From Flavobacterium sediminilitoris (lineage in GTDB: Bacteria > Bacteroidota > Bacteroidia > Flavobacteriales > Flavobacteriaceae): a stretch of 64,000 nt of DNA. Of the stretch, positions 24,769 to 33,562 are shown one piece after another (the stretch's first letter is position 1; every line of letters starts with the position of its first letter). Where the stretch lies: positions 744,001 to 808,000 of the forward strand of contig NZ_CP090145.1 in NCBI RefSeq assembly GCF_023008245.1, written 5' to 3'. The position numbers were made by a program, and so were the translations under genes. The notes beneath the pieces are model-generated. The model worked only from the letters and a program-made list of their open reading frames with translations, had not been told where the DNA came from and did not search any database.

Positions 24769-26353
24769 TTACGTATCTCCCTAACAATGAGTCTACTTCT
24801 TCTAAAATCTGAGACTCTGTCTGTTTTTCTTTGTATAATTTATTCAATCGTTCGCCATATCTATCTCCTCCTAACATAAAATTATACTGTTCTGGTCCTG
24901 TCCCAATGAATCCTAATTCAGACACATACGGCCTTCCACATCCATTAGGACAACCTGTCATACGAATAGTAATTTCATCATTTTGTAAGTTATATTTTTC
25001 TAAAATAGGTTCTATTTTTGTAACCAAAACAGGCAAGTATCTTTGTGCTTCTGCTAATGCTAATGGACATGTAGGCAAAGCAACACAAGCCATGGAGTTC
25101 TTTCTTAAAACACTATCTTCTTTTGCAATATTAAATTGCTCAATTAATTGCTCAATTTTAACTTTATTTTCATTTGAAACTTCTCCTAAAATTAGATTTT
25201 GATTCCCAGAAAATATAAAATTAGACACATTCAATTTTGCTACTCCATATAAAAACTCTTTCTGATATGGTTTAATTACACCATGTTCTACAAAAAGAGT
25301 ATAGAACCATTTTCCTTCATGATTTTGTTCCCATCCGAAACGATCTGAGCGTTCTGTAAATTCAAATGGTTTTTCTGGAGCTAATTTAAATCCGATTCTT
25401 TTTTCCAACTCTTCTTTAAATCCTTCTACAGTTAATTTATCAACTGTGTATTTCAAACGAGATAATTTTCTATCTACACGATTACCAAAATCTCTTTGAA
25501 CTGTTAAAATCTCATAAACCGCTTTTAATGTTTTTTCTTCCGTATCAGTAAATCCAATAATACTTCCTAATCTTGAATATGTATTTGGATTTCCGTGTGT
25601 TGTTGCCAAACCACCTCCTATAGCAATATTAAATCCTTTTAGCTCATTGTTTTCTACGATTGCAATTAAACCAATATCATTTGTAAAAACATCCACATCA
25701 TTACTAGGAGGAATAGCAATTGCTATTTTAAATTTTCTTGGCAAATATCTATCTTCATATAATGGATCTGCTTCAGATGAACGCTCATATATTTTTTCAC
25801 CATCAATAAAAACATCATAATATGATTGTGTTTTAGGTAACAACAAAGTCGAAATTTTGTCAGCATATTCATAAATTTCTTTATGTAACGGTGATAATTG
25901 CGGATGAGAACTTGCAATAACATTACGATTCACATCTCCACAAGCTGCTATTGAATCTAATTTTGCAACATTAAAAGCTTGAATAGTTGGTCGTAATTGA
26001 TGTTTTAAAAGCCCATGTAATTGTAACGTTTGACGCGTCGTTATTTTCAATATTCCTGTTCCGTATTCTTCGGAAATATCATGAGTTGCAATCCATTGTT
26101 CTGCATTAATAACACCTCCAGGAATTCTTAAGCGAATCATGAAAGAGTATAATTTATCTAATTTTTTCGCTGCTCTTTCTGCTCTACGATCTCTATCATC
26201 TTGAACATACATTCCATGAAACTTCACTAATGTTTCGTCATCTGGACGAACATTTCCTGTGTGATTATCTAAATCAATACTTTCTTTTAACGTACCTCTA
26301 AGTCCGTCACTTTTTGTTTTTATAGCTTCTATTGGTGACAATTTTTCGCTCAT
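24713..26353 (-). CDS. cysI: Sulfite reductase hemoprotein subunit
   Basis: The 546-residue siroheme/4Fe-4S protein reduces sulfite to sulfide with six electrons. The cluster cysteines are in CVALPTCPLALAE (Cys-x5-Cys) and GCPNGCGRP (Cys-x3-Cys), as in the sulfite/nitrite reductase family. Sulfite rather than nitrite specificity is inferred from the flavoprotein gene 54 bases upstream and the sulfate assimilation context. Electrons come from the CysJ-like partner. Confidence 0.92.
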   Translation of the reverse strand: MSEKLSPIEAIKTKSDGLRGTLKESIDLDNHTGNVRPDDETLVKFHGMYVQDDRDRRAERAAKKLDKLYSFMIRLRIPGGVINAEQWIATHDISEEYGTGILKITTRQTLQLHGLLKHQLRPTIQAFNVAKLDSIAACGDVNRNVIASSHPQLSPLHKEIYEYADKISTLLLPKTQSYYDVFIDGEKIYERSSEADPLYEDRYLPRKFKIAIAIPPSNDVDVFTNDIGLIAIVENNELKGFNIAIGGGLATTHGNPNTYSRLGSIIGFTDTEEKTLKAVYEILTVQRDFGNRVDRKLSRLKYTVDKLTVEGFKEELEKRIGFKLAPEKPFEFTERSDRFGWEQNHEGKWFYTLFVEHGVIKPYQKEFLYGVAKLNVSNFIFSGNQNLILGEVSNENKVKIEQLIEQFNIAKEDSVLRKNSMACVALPTCPLALAEAQRYLPVLVTKIEPILEKYNLQNDEITIRMTGCPNGCGRPYVSELGFIGTGPEQYNFMLGGDRYGERLNKLYKEKQTESQILEEVDSLLGRYVNERNQGETFGDFAFRAIL

Positions 26354-26407
26354 TTTGTTCTATTTTAAGTTTATTTTTTTTTGGTCTTATTGAATCTTAA
26401 ACCAATA

Positions 26408-28108
26408 TTAATACACGTCTTTTTGATATTTTCCAGCAACTTCTAAGTCCTCCAAAACTTGTTTTGCTTCTTCTAATGATATATTTCTTTCCTGAACTAA
26501 AACATCAAGAATAGCATTTTCAACATCAATACTCATTGGATTTTTTTGTCCACAGATATACAAACTTGCTCCATTTTCAATCCATTTATTGAATTCATTT
26601 GCTTTTTCACGAATGCGATCTTGTACATAAATTTTCTTTTCTTGATCTCTTGAGAACGCAGTATCTAATTTTGTCAAGACTCCTGTAGTAATCCATTCCT
26701 GAATTTCAGTTTGGTAATAAAAATCTAAGACAAAATGTTGCTCACCAAAAAACAACCAATTCTTTCCTTCTGCTCCAGTAGCATCTCTGTGCGCAATAAA
26801 ACTTCTAAATGGAGCAATTCCTGTTCCTGGACCAATCATGATTATGTCTGTTTCTTCACTTGGTAATCTAAAATTCTGGTTTTTATGGATGTAAAAATCT
26901 ATCTCTGTATTAATAGGATAATCTGCTAAAAACTGAGATGCTAATCCTGTTTTAAGAACTTCACCAATTTTAAATTTATTAAGATTTACGGTTAAATGCA
27001 CTTCTCCATCGTGAGCTTCAGCCGATGATGATATTGAATACAATCGTGGAGCAATCGGTAATAAAACTGATATTAAATCTTCTATTTTTATTGATTTTGC
27101 ATTAGGATATTGTTTTAAAACATCAATTAAATCTGTTTTTTCAAACTTAATATCTTCTTTTAAAAGTACCGACAATTGCTCTATAGAACGTTTACTCAAT
27201 CCTTTTATATTTCTTTCTAAAAACCAGTTTTCAACAGTATTCTTTTGATCTTTTACTGTGATTTCTGTAGAAGAATTAAGTTCAAAATAATCTATTATAA
27301 ACTCAACATCATTTTTACTGTTTTTTGGAATAATTCCAAGAGCATCACCTGGTTCATAATTAATTTCATCTTCAGATGATAACTCTATATGATATGTTTC
27401 TTTTTTAGAACCTACATCATTCAGGATAATTTTAGTACTTATTATTCCTTTGTAATTTTTTTTATGTTCGGTTGTGTTGCCTTTTACAACAGAAGCAACG
27501 TTAGTAGCCACAACTTCTTTCTTAAAGACAGATTGTAACTCTTTTTCCCAAACTAGAACATCTGGAGCAAAATCTACATCTGCTTTCACTAAAGGCAATA
27601 ATCTTTTTGCTCCTTTTTGAGACAATACCTCATCGAGTAATACTCCTGCATTACAAAAAAGAGGATAAGAAGAATCTCCTAATCCAAAAACGGCATAAGA
27701 TGTTCCACTCAAATCTAATGAAGTACTTTTTATATATTCATAAAATTCAACTGCATTTTGCGGAAACTCACCTTCTCCTTGTGTACTCATCACAAATAAA
27801 ACTAAGCTTTCCTTTTCTAATTTAGCTTTGTCATATTGAAACACATCGATCGATTTAGCTTGTATTTTATTTTTCTTAAAAGAAGCTAATAACTGAGAGG
27901 CTATTTTTTTAGAATTACCTGTTTCTGTACCATAAATAATTAAAGGTTTGACTGCAACACTTTCAAGAACAGGAATTACAGGAGCTTGCGTTCCTATAAG
28001 ATTCTTGTCTAAATATCCTGCTAAATATCCTTTTGTCCAGATAATCTCTTCTTTAGATGCACTTTGCACCAATTGTTGTAATAAGTTTAGTTTAGTATCA
28101 GATAGCAT
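26408..28108 (-). CDS. cysJ: Sulfite reductase flavoprotein subunit
   Basis: The 566-residue diflavin reductase passes electrons from NADPH through FAD and FMN to the hemoprotein. An FMN flavodoxin domain (IIYGTETGNSKKIA, about residues 54-67) is followed by a FAD/NADPH ferredoxin-reductase module (RLYSISSS, GPGTGIAPFRSF, YICGQKNPM). I start at MLSDTKLNLLQQ; the longer reading adds 22 residues overlapping cobA. The chosen ATG overlaps the cobA stop by 11 bases, so translation is coupled. Confidence 0.93.
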   Translation of the reverse strand: MLSDTKLNLLQQLVQSASKEEIIWTKGYLAGYLDKNLIGTQAPVIPVLESVAVKPLIIYGTETGNSKKIASQLLASFKKNKIQAKSIDVFQYDKAKLEKESLVLFVMSTQGEGEFPQNAVEFYEYIKSTSLDLSGTSYAVFGLGDSSYPLFCNAGVLLDEVLSQKGAKRLLPLVKADVDFAPDVLVWEKELQSVFKKEVVATNVASVVKGNTTEHKKNYKGIISTKIILNDVGSKKETYHIELSSEDEINYEPGDALGIIPKNSKNDVEFIIDYFELNSSTEITVKDQKNTVENWFLERNIKGLSKRSIEQLSVLLKEDIKFEKTDLIDVLKQYPNAKSIKIEDLISVLLPIAPRLYSISSSAEAHDGEVHLTVNLNKFKIGEVLKTGLASQFLADYPINTEIDFYIHKNQNFRLPSEETDIIMIGPGTGIAPFRSFIAHRDATGAEGKNWLFFGEQHFVLDFYYQTEIQEWITTGVLTKLDTAFSRDQEKKIYVQDRIREKANEFNKWIENGASLYICGQKNPMSIDVENAILDVLVQERNISLEEAKQVLEDLEVAGKYQKDVY

Positions 28109-28916
28109 TTTGAAATAATATTTTATGATTATCGAAATAGGATTCTGTATTGTTTTTTTCAGAAAACCAAGCAAATTTTTGATGTAGGTTTACCACATTT
28201 CCTACAATTAATAAAGTAGGTACATATTCAAATTCAGGAAGTTCTTTCGTTTTCAATTCTTCAAATGAAAAAACTGTTGTTCTTTGATCTGGTGTTGTTG
28301 CTTGTTGCACAATTGCGATTCCTTTATTTTTATCAATTCCATTATTTAACAATTGATTTGATAGAGAGTTCAAGCGTTGTCCACTCATGTAAAAAACAAG
28401 CGTATCTTCTGTATTTGCCCAGTCTTTCCATTGTTCGTTTTTTACATTTTTAAGGTCATACAATGTTAAAAAGCGTACACCTCTTGAGTATTCTCTAGCA
28501 GTCAAAGGAATTCCTGTATAAGCCGCAGCACCAAAAGCCGCAGAAACACCAGGAACTATTTCATAAGGAATACCATTTTCAACTAGCACATTTAACTCAT
28601 CCAATACATTAGAAAATAGCGACACATCACCTCCTTTTAATCTTAAAACCAATTTTCCTAATTGGGCAAACTCAACCATTAAATCATTAATATCTTTTTG
28701 TGGTGTATGAATTCCTTTTGAACATTGCTTTCCTACATAAATTACTTCTGCATCTTTTCTTGCGTACTCGTCAACTAAAACAGGAGAAACAAGTCTATCT
28801 GTTAAAACCACATCAGCAATTTGAAGATATTTTAATGCTTTTAAACTGATTAAATCAGGGTCACCAGGACCAGCACCAGCCAATATCACCTTTCCTTTAT
28901 TTGAAATTTGTATCAT
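28098..28916 (-). CDS. cobA: Uroporphyrinogen-III C-methyltransferase
   Basis: The 272-residue enzyme methylates uroporphyrinogen III twice to precorrin-2, the entry to siroheme. SAM- and substrate-binding motifs are visible: LAGAGPGDPDLI near the N-terminus, RLKGGDVSLFS and PGVSAAFGAAAYTGIPLT. I start at MIQISNKGKVIL, the family start; a longer reading adds 13 residues. With the C-terminal fused siroheme synthase domain of this operon it gives a full uroporphyrinogen-to-siroheme path for CysI. Confidence 0.93.
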   Translation of the reverse strand: MIQISNKGKVILAGAGPGDPDLISLKALKYLQIADVVLTDRLVSPVLVDEYARKDAEVIYVGKQCSKGIHTPQKDINDLMVEFAQLGKLVLRLKGGDVSLFSNVLDELNVLVENGIPYEIVPGVSAAFGAAAYTGIPLTAREYSRGVRFLTLYDLKNVKNEQWKDWANTEDTLVFYMSGQRLNSLSNQLLNNGIDKNKGIAIVQQATTPDQRTTVFSFEELKTKELPEFEYVPTLLIVGNVVNLHQKFAWFSEKNNTESYFDNHKILFQNAI

Positions 28917-28997
28917 ATTTTCATTAGAATATAATTCTATTACTCTATAGAACAAGTAGAGTAAATAGCACTATAAAATTTAAATTATTAATTTATT

Positions 28998-29909
28998 TTA
29001 GAACAATCCTTCTACTGAAAGATATCGCTCACCTGTATCATAGTTAAATGTTAAAATAATAGCATTATCTGGTAATGATTCTATTTTTTTAGCCACCGCT
29101 GCCAAAGAAGCTCCTGTAGATATTCCTGCTAAAATCCCTTCTTTTAGGGCAATATTTTTCGCGAATTCAAAAGCATCTTCTTTTGTTACTTGAATAACTT
29201 CATCAATAAGATTAGCATCATAATTTCTTGGAACAAACCCAGCTCCAATTCCTTGCAATGGATGTGGTCCTGAAGCACCTCCACTTAAAACAGGAGACAA
29301 TTCTGGCTCAACTGCAATTACTTTTAAATTTGGAAATTTTTGTTTTAAAACCGAAGCTACCCCAGTTATATGGCCACCTGTTCCAACCCCTGTAATAATA
29401 TAATCTAATCCTTCTGGAAAATCTTGAATAATTTCTACCGCTGTTGTTGTTTTATGTGCTTCAACATTTGCTGGATTTTCAAATTGCTGAGGAGACCAAG
29501 CGTTAGGTATTTCTTTTACCAATTCATTTGCTCTTTCAATAGCTCCTTTCATTCCTTTTTCACGAGGAGTTAATTCAAATTCAGCTCCATAAATTTCCAT
29601 TAACTTTCGTCTTTCAATACTCATGGATTCTGGCATGACTAGAATTACTCTATATCCTTTTACCGCAGCCACTAGAGCTAATCCGATTCCTGTATTTCCA
29701 GAAGTAGGCTCAATAATAACACTATTTTCATTCAACAACCCTTTTGCTTCTGCATCTTCAATCATTCCTAATGCAATACGATCTTTTATACTGTTTCCAG
29801 GATTAGTTCTTTCTAACTTTATCCAAACATTTTTATTTTCACCATATAATCTATTAATCTTTACTACTGGTGTGTTTCCAATGGTTTGTAAAACATTTTC
29901 TACTCTCAT
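28998..29909 (-). CDS. cysK: Cysteine synthase (O-acetylserine sulfhydrylase)
   Basis: The 303-residue PLP enzyme forms cysteine from O-acetylserine and sulfide. Lys42 in [11 protein letters not shown] is the Schiff base, [12 protein letters not shown] (residues 67-78) binds the substrate, and [10 protein letters not shown] binds PLP phosphate. The C-terminus ends YLSVEGLF, fitting the CysK type. It lies between cysE and cobA, so its substrate is made by the adjacent gene. Confidence 0.93.
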   Translation of the reverse strand: MRVENVLQTIGNTPVVKINRLYGENKNVWIKLERTNPGNSIKDRIALGMIEDAEAKGLLNENSVIIEPTSGNTGIGLALVAAVKGYRVILVMPESMSIERRKLMEIYGAEFELTPREKGMKGAIERANELVKEIPNAWSPQQFENPANVEAHKTTTAVEIIQDFPEGLDYIITGVGTGGHITGVASVLKQKFPNLKVIAVEPELSPVLSGGASGPHPLQGIGAGFVPRNYDANLIDEVIQVTKEDAFEFAKNIALKEGILAGISTGASLAAVAKKIESLPDNAIILTFNYDTGERYLSVEGLF

Positions 29910-29935
29910 AATTATTTATTTTTATTTTTACTTAT

Positions 29936-30763
29936 TTATATACTAAAATTAATAGGCTCTGGAAATTGATTTTTTGATTTTATAACAATTTCACTTTTAT
30001 GGAATACTAATGATTGAGAAGGTATTGATTCTGTTATCCAAACATTCCCGCCAATAATTGCTCCTTTTCCAATTGTTGTTTTTCCTCCTAAAATTGTTGC
30101 ATTTGCATAAACAACCACTTTATCTTCAATAGTAGGATGCCTTTTCTCCTTTGCTTTATCTTTACTTACACTTAAAGCTCCTAATGTTACTCCTTGATAA
30201 ATTTTCACATCATCTCCTATTACTGTTGTTTCACCTATAACAACTCCTGTTCCATGATCTATAAAAAATCTTTTTCCTATTGAAGCTGCTGGATGAATAT
30301 CTATTCCTGTTTTACTGTGTGCATATTCCGAAAAAGACCTAGGCAATATTGGAATTTCTTTTTTCCAAAGTAGGTTTGCAATACGATAAATTACGATTGC
30401 AAAAAAACCAGGATAAGTTAAAAGAACTTCATCTTTTGATTTTGCTGCTGGATCAAATTCAAAAACAACTTTTAAGTCTGATAAAAAAGTTTCATGCAAA
30501 ACAATTACATCTTCAAAAAAATCAGTCGCAGTGGATACAGCTTCCGTTGAAGATAATCCGACTTGTGTTAAAAATTGTGTCATTTTTTCTTCTAACTCAA
30601 CTTTTTGCCTTTTAAAAAAAGTATACTCCTTATATTCTTCGTTGATGCAAAAAATCCAAGAAAAAAAACTTTCTATCCAATATTCCACTTCTTTTTTATC
30701 AAAACATATTCTTGTTTGTAAAAAATTAGATTTGTATAATAATTTTATTCTATCATTTTCCAT
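29936..30763 (-). CDS. cysE: Serine O-acetyltransferase
   Basis: The 275-residue enzyme makes O-acetylserine. After an N-terminal helical region (about 1-160) comes a left-handed beta-helix of hexapeptide repeats ([55 protein letters not shown]) with the catalytic His in DHGTG. It belongs to the longer SAT type. The family is often feedback-inhibited by cysteine. It lies 21 bases after cysN and 26 before cysK. Confidence 0.92.
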   Translation of the reverse strand: MENDRIKLLYKSNFLQTRICFDKKEVEYWIESFFSWIFCINEEYKEYTFFKRQKVELEEKMTQFLTQVGLSSTEAVSTATDFFEDVIVLHETFLSDLKVVFEFDPAAKSKDEVLLTYPGFFAIVIYRIANLLWKKEIPILPRSFSEYAHSKTGIDIHPAASIGKRFFIDHGTGVVIGETTVIGDDVKIYQGVTLGALSVSKDKAKEKRHPTIEDKVVVYANATILGGKTTIGKGAIIGGNVWITESIPSQSLVFHKSEIVIKSKNQFPEPINFSI

Positions 30764-30784
30764 TTAATCTTTATTTCTCAATTT

Positions 30785-32017
30785 TTACAGAAACATTAAA
30801 GCTCCAACAGTATTAAAACTTGTTTCGTCTATTAAAATCGCATTTCCTGATTTTGGATTATCTGTGAATGAATCATAGAGCAAAGGTTGATTTGTTTTTA
30901 TGGTTATTTGAGCTATATCATTCAGTTTTACCTCATCTGCACTAACAAATTCCCAATCATTTACATTCCATTTTTGATTAATCGATTGAATTTTAACTCT
31001 AACATTTTTAAAACGATGTTGTAAAATATACGTTTTTCCTATTTGAAGAGATGTATCATCTAGCCATGAAATCCAAGTATTAATTTGATTAGACTCGATT
31101 GGAGTTTCATCAACTTTTACGATAGTATCTCCTCTACTAATATCTATATTGTTTTCAAAATGAAGCACTATATTTTCTCCTGCTGAAGCTTTTTCAACAA
31201 CATTGTTGTTTTTTTCAATATTTACGATTGTTGTTTGAATATTTGCAGGCAAAATTGAAACTTTATCTCCTATTTGGTAAACACCACTCAATACTAAACC
31301 AGCATAACCTCGATAATCATGATACACTTCATCTTTTGGTCTAATTACCCATTGTACTTGAAAGCGAGAAACTAAATTTTCTGTTGAATTTATTTGAACT
31401 TCTTCTAAAGTTTCTAAAAGGGATTTCCCATCATACCAAGGTGTTTCATTTGATTTAGCAACAACATTATCTCCTGCCAAAGCACTAACTGGAATATAAT
31501 CTATTTCATTATAATTTAACTGTTCTTTTATAATTTCAAAATCAGACTTAATTTGATTAAAAACAGTTTCCGAATAGTTAACCAAATCAATTTTATTTAT
31601 AGCTAAGATAGCCTTTTGAATTCCCATTAAAGAACCAATACTAGCATGACGTTTTGTTTGTTCTGTAATTCCTTTTCTTGCATCAATTAAAATAATAATC
31701 AAATCAGAATTTGAAGCACCTGTTATCATGTTTCTAGTATATTGTTCATGCCCAGGCGCATCGGCAATAATAAATTTTCTCTTCTTGGTTGAGAAATATT
31801 TATATGCAACATCAATTGTAATTCCTTGTTCTCTTTCTGCTCTCAGTCCGTCTGTTATTAATGACAAATCAATATCAACATCTTCTTGTTTTGTTTGTTT
31901 TTGTAAAACACCCAATTGGTCTGTATGAATACTATCTGAATCATACAATAGACGTCCTATTAATGTGCTTTTCCCATCATCTACATTTCCTGCTGTAATA
32001 AATCGTAATGTGTTCAT
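30785..32017 (-). CDS. cysN: Sulfate adenylyltransferase GTPase subunit
   Basis: The 410-residue EF-Tu-like GTPase drives adenylation of sulfate by CysD. GNVDDGKST (G1, residues 10-18), DAPGHEQYTRNM (G3) and NKIDL (G4) are intact, followed by beta-barrel domains 2 and 3. There is no C-terminal APS kinase (CysC) domain, so the product of CysDN remains APS unless a kinase is elsewhere. Confidence 0.94.
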   Translation of the reverse strand: MNTLRFITAGNVDDGKSTLIGRLLYDSDSIHTDQLGVLQKQTKQEDVDIDLSLITDGLRAEREQGITIDVAYKYFSTKKRKFIIADAPGHEQYTRNMITGASNSDLIIILIDARKGITEQTKRHASIGSLMGIQKAILAINKIDLVNYSETVFNQIKSDFEIIKEQLNYNEIDYIPVSALAGDNVVAKSNETPWYDGKSLLETLEEVQINSTENLVSRFQVQWVIRPKDEVYHDYRGYAGLVLSGVYQIGDKVSILPANIQTTIVNIEKNNNVVEKASAGENIVLHFENNIDISRGDTIVKVDETPIESNQINTWISWLDDTSLQIGKTYILQHRFKNVRVKIQSINQKWNVNDWEFVSADEVKLNDIAQITIKTNQPLLYDSFTDNPKSGNAILIDETSFNTVGALMFL

Positions 32018-32070
32018 TTATATACTTTTTTTTTAAAGCTTACTAACTTTAATTTTTACTTCCTTTTCTT

Positions 32071-32976
32071 TTAAAAATACCCTTGTTTTTTACGATCTTC
32101 CATTGCAGCTTCTGAAAGTTGATCGTCTAATCTGGTTTCTCCTCTTTCACTTAAACGTGTTTTAACAATGTCATCTATTATATCTTGTATTGTTTCTGCT
32201 TTTGAAGGCACAGCAGCCGTACATGTCATATCTCCTACTGTTCTATATCTTACATTTTCCACTACTACCGTATCTCCTTCAAGCGGCTGAATAAACTGTG
32301 ATGTTGCTACTAGTCTATCTTGATACACAATACATTCTCTTTCATGAGCGAAATATAAGTTAGGTAACTCAATATTATATTTTTGAATATAATTCCAAAC
32401 ATCTAATTCTGTCCAATTACTAATTGGAAAGACACGAACATTATTTCCTTTTTGGATTTTACCATTAAGAATGTTCCATAATTCTGGTCGTTGTAGTTTT
32501 GGATCCCATTGTCCAAAATCATCTCTTACAGAAAAAATACGTTCTTTAGCTCTTGCTTTTTCTTCATCTCTTCTTGCTCCTCCAATACATGCATCAAAAT
32601 TATTATCTTGAATAGCATCTAAAAGTGCATACGTTTGTAAAGAATTTCTAGACGGAAACCTTCCTTGTGTTTCTTTCAAATTATACTTTTTAATACTATC
32701 TTCTACAGACGCAACTATTAATTTTTCTCCAATTTTATTTACTAGATAATCTCTAAAAGCAATAGCTTCAGGAAAATTATGTCCAGTATCTATATGTACT
32801 AAAGGAAATGGAAATTTTCCAGGACGGAATGCTTTCAATGCTAAATGAACCAATACTATTGAATCTTTTCCTCCTGAAAATAGTAATGCAGGATTTTCAA
32901 ACTGTGCAGCCGTTTCTCGAAGTATGTAAATTGCTTCACTTTCTAATTGTTCTAAATAATTACTATTGTTTGTCAT
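32071..32976 (-). CDS. cysD: Sulfate adenylyltransferase subunit 2
   Basis: The 301-residue PP-loop ATP pyrophosphatase forms APS from ATP and sulfate together with CysN. LLFSGGKDSIVLVHLA (about residues 31-46) is the PP-loop; GGARRDEEKARAKER and WNYIQKYNIELPNLYFAHER are CysD-specific stretches that separate it from PAPS reductase. It is the first gene of the sulfate operon, 47 bases after a leader-peptide attenuator. No cysH-type APS/PAPS reductase follows, which is unusual. Confidence 0.94.
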   Translation of the reverse strand: MTNNSNYLEQLESEAIYILRETAAQFENPALLFSGGKDSIVLVHLALKAFRPGKFPFPLVHIDTGHNFPEAIAFRDYLVNKIGEKLIVASVEDSIKKYNLKETQGRFPSRNSLQTYALLDAIQDNNFDACIGGARRDEEKARAKERIFSVRDDFGQWDPKLQRPELWNILNGKIQKGNNVRVFPISNWTELDVWNYIQKYNIELPNLYFAHERECIVYQDRLVATSQFIQPLEGDTVVVENVRYRTVGDMTCTAAVPSKAETIQDIIDDIVKTRLSERGETRLDDQLSEAAMEDRKKQGYF

Positions 32977-33023
32977 TTCTTTATCTAAATATTATTTTAT
33001 TAATCAGTGTAAATGAGAGTTAT

Positions 33024-33053
33024 AAAAAAAGCCTCCACAAAATGCAGAGGCTT
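33024..33053 (-). terminator. Attenuator terminator before cysD
   Basis: On the minus strand a seven-pair stem (AAGCCTC of 33047-33053 with GAGGCTT of 33029-33035) is followed by a T-run. Its 5-prime side, CTCTGC, can instead pair with GCAGAG in the leader ORF (33097-33102). Confidence 0.85.
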
Positions 33054-33080
33054 CAATTGGCTATTTTAAATAATTAACTT

Positions 33081-33128
33081 TTAGGCAATAGAATGTCTCT
33101 GCGGATATTTCCACATCATACAACACAT
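33081..33128 (-). CDS. Cys/Met leader peptide of the sulfate assimilation operon
   Basis: The 15-residue ORF encodes MCCMMWKYPQRHSIA. Two Cys and two Met codons directly follow the start. The codons CCG CAG AGA form the antiterminator strand complementary to the 5-prime arm of the following terminator. A GTGGA-AATA-TCCGC hairpin overlaps that strand as a candidate pause structure. Stalling at Cys or Met codons under sulfur starvation would free the antiterminator and open the cys genes. The Trp-Lys/Arg and Gln-Arg tail recurs in the metY leader. Confidence 0.82.
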   Translation of the reverse strand: MCCMMWKYPQRHSIA

Positions 33129-33167
33129 ATTGCAAAAAAATATTTTCATTGTTCTTTATTTACGGAG

Positions 33168-33175
33168 CAAATTTA
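33168..33175 (-). promoter_or_regulatory. Minus-7 promoter element of the cysD leader
   Basis: TAAATTTG on the minus strand fits TAnnTTTG and lies 39 bases before the leader ATG. As at metY, an operator-like arm overlaps its upstream two bases. Confidence 0.65.
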
Positions 33176-33218
33176 GAATTATTTTCTTTATAAAAAAAAT
33201 AAATAGATTAATTTTCTA
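33174..33218. promoter_or_regulatory. Paired TAGA-N7-TCTA operator-like sites at the cysD promoter
   Basis: TAGAATTATTTTCTT (33174-33188, last arm degenerate) and TAGATTAATTTTCTA (33204-33218) start 30 bp apart, exactly as at metY, and sit in the same position relative to the minus-7 box. The distal block is part of a 36-base segment that is nearly identical at both promoters. Confidence 0.58.
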
Positions 33219-33270
33219 AACTTTGTTAAAAATAACACTAAAAAAAGAATTTAAAACAAATATATAGGCT

Positions 33271-33290
33271 AAATTTAGAATTATTTTTTA
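33271..33290. repeat. Second copy of the cysD promoter-proximal sequence
   Basis: AAATTTAGAATTATTTTT at 33271-33288 repeats the sequence at 33169-33186 with one change. It includes another TAGA-N7 half site. It may be a second regulator site between the divergent cysD and metK promoters, or a duplicated promoter (here TAAATTTA, lacking the final G). Confidence 0.45.
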
Positions 33291-33347
33291 CAAAACTACT
33301 TTTTTTTAGATTCTAAAAATAAAATTTAAATTAAATTAAAAAAACAC

Positions 33348-33376
33348 TTGATATTCAATTCGATTACTTAAATTTG
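33348..33376 (+). promoter_or_regulatory. metK promoter
   Basis: TTG at 33348-33350 and TAAATTTG at 33369-33376 are 18 bases apart, a good match to the flavobacterial TTG-N17-23-TAnnTTTG promoter. The riboswitch begins about ten bases downstream. Confidence 0.65.
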
Positions 33377-33385
33377 CACTCTATA

Positions 33386-33511
33386 ATAAGAGGAGAAATT
33401 TGAACTGATTGCAACCTCTATTCTTTGCTTAACCAAGAATTTAATAAATTCTATATTGTATTAAGATAAGGAATAAAAAATGCTAAAGCAGTACAATTAC
33501 TACTACTTTAG
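33386..33511 (+). ncRNA. SAM-II-like riboswitch upstream of metK, with competing hairpin
   Basis: P1 is AGAGG (33389-33393) with CCTCT (33415-33419), enclosing ATTTGAACTGATTGCAAC, and ATGCTAAAGCA follows at 33480-33490, as in the SAM-II pseudoknot class. ATTGC (33408-33412) can pair with GCAGT (33488-33492). The loop between the halves is about 60 bases and contains its own hairpin (ATTCTT with AAGAAT). CTAAAG-c-AGTA (33483-33493) can instead pair with TACT-a-CTTTAG (33501-33511), hiding the conserved motif; this is a candidate ligand-free fold. Control is probably translational, as there is no terminator. Confidence 0.7.
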
Positions 33512-33562
33512 ATTTTCTGCAATTTAATTTTTCTTCATTTAATTTTAAAAAATATATAGAAT

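Noticed and set aside
33480..33527. Short ORF MLKQYNYYYFRFSAI upstream of metK that looks like a Tyr-rich leader peptide
   Set aside because: Its start, ATGCTAAAGCA, is the conserved second half of the SAM-II motif, and tyrosine has no link to metK. No terminator follows. Treated as part of the riboswitch.
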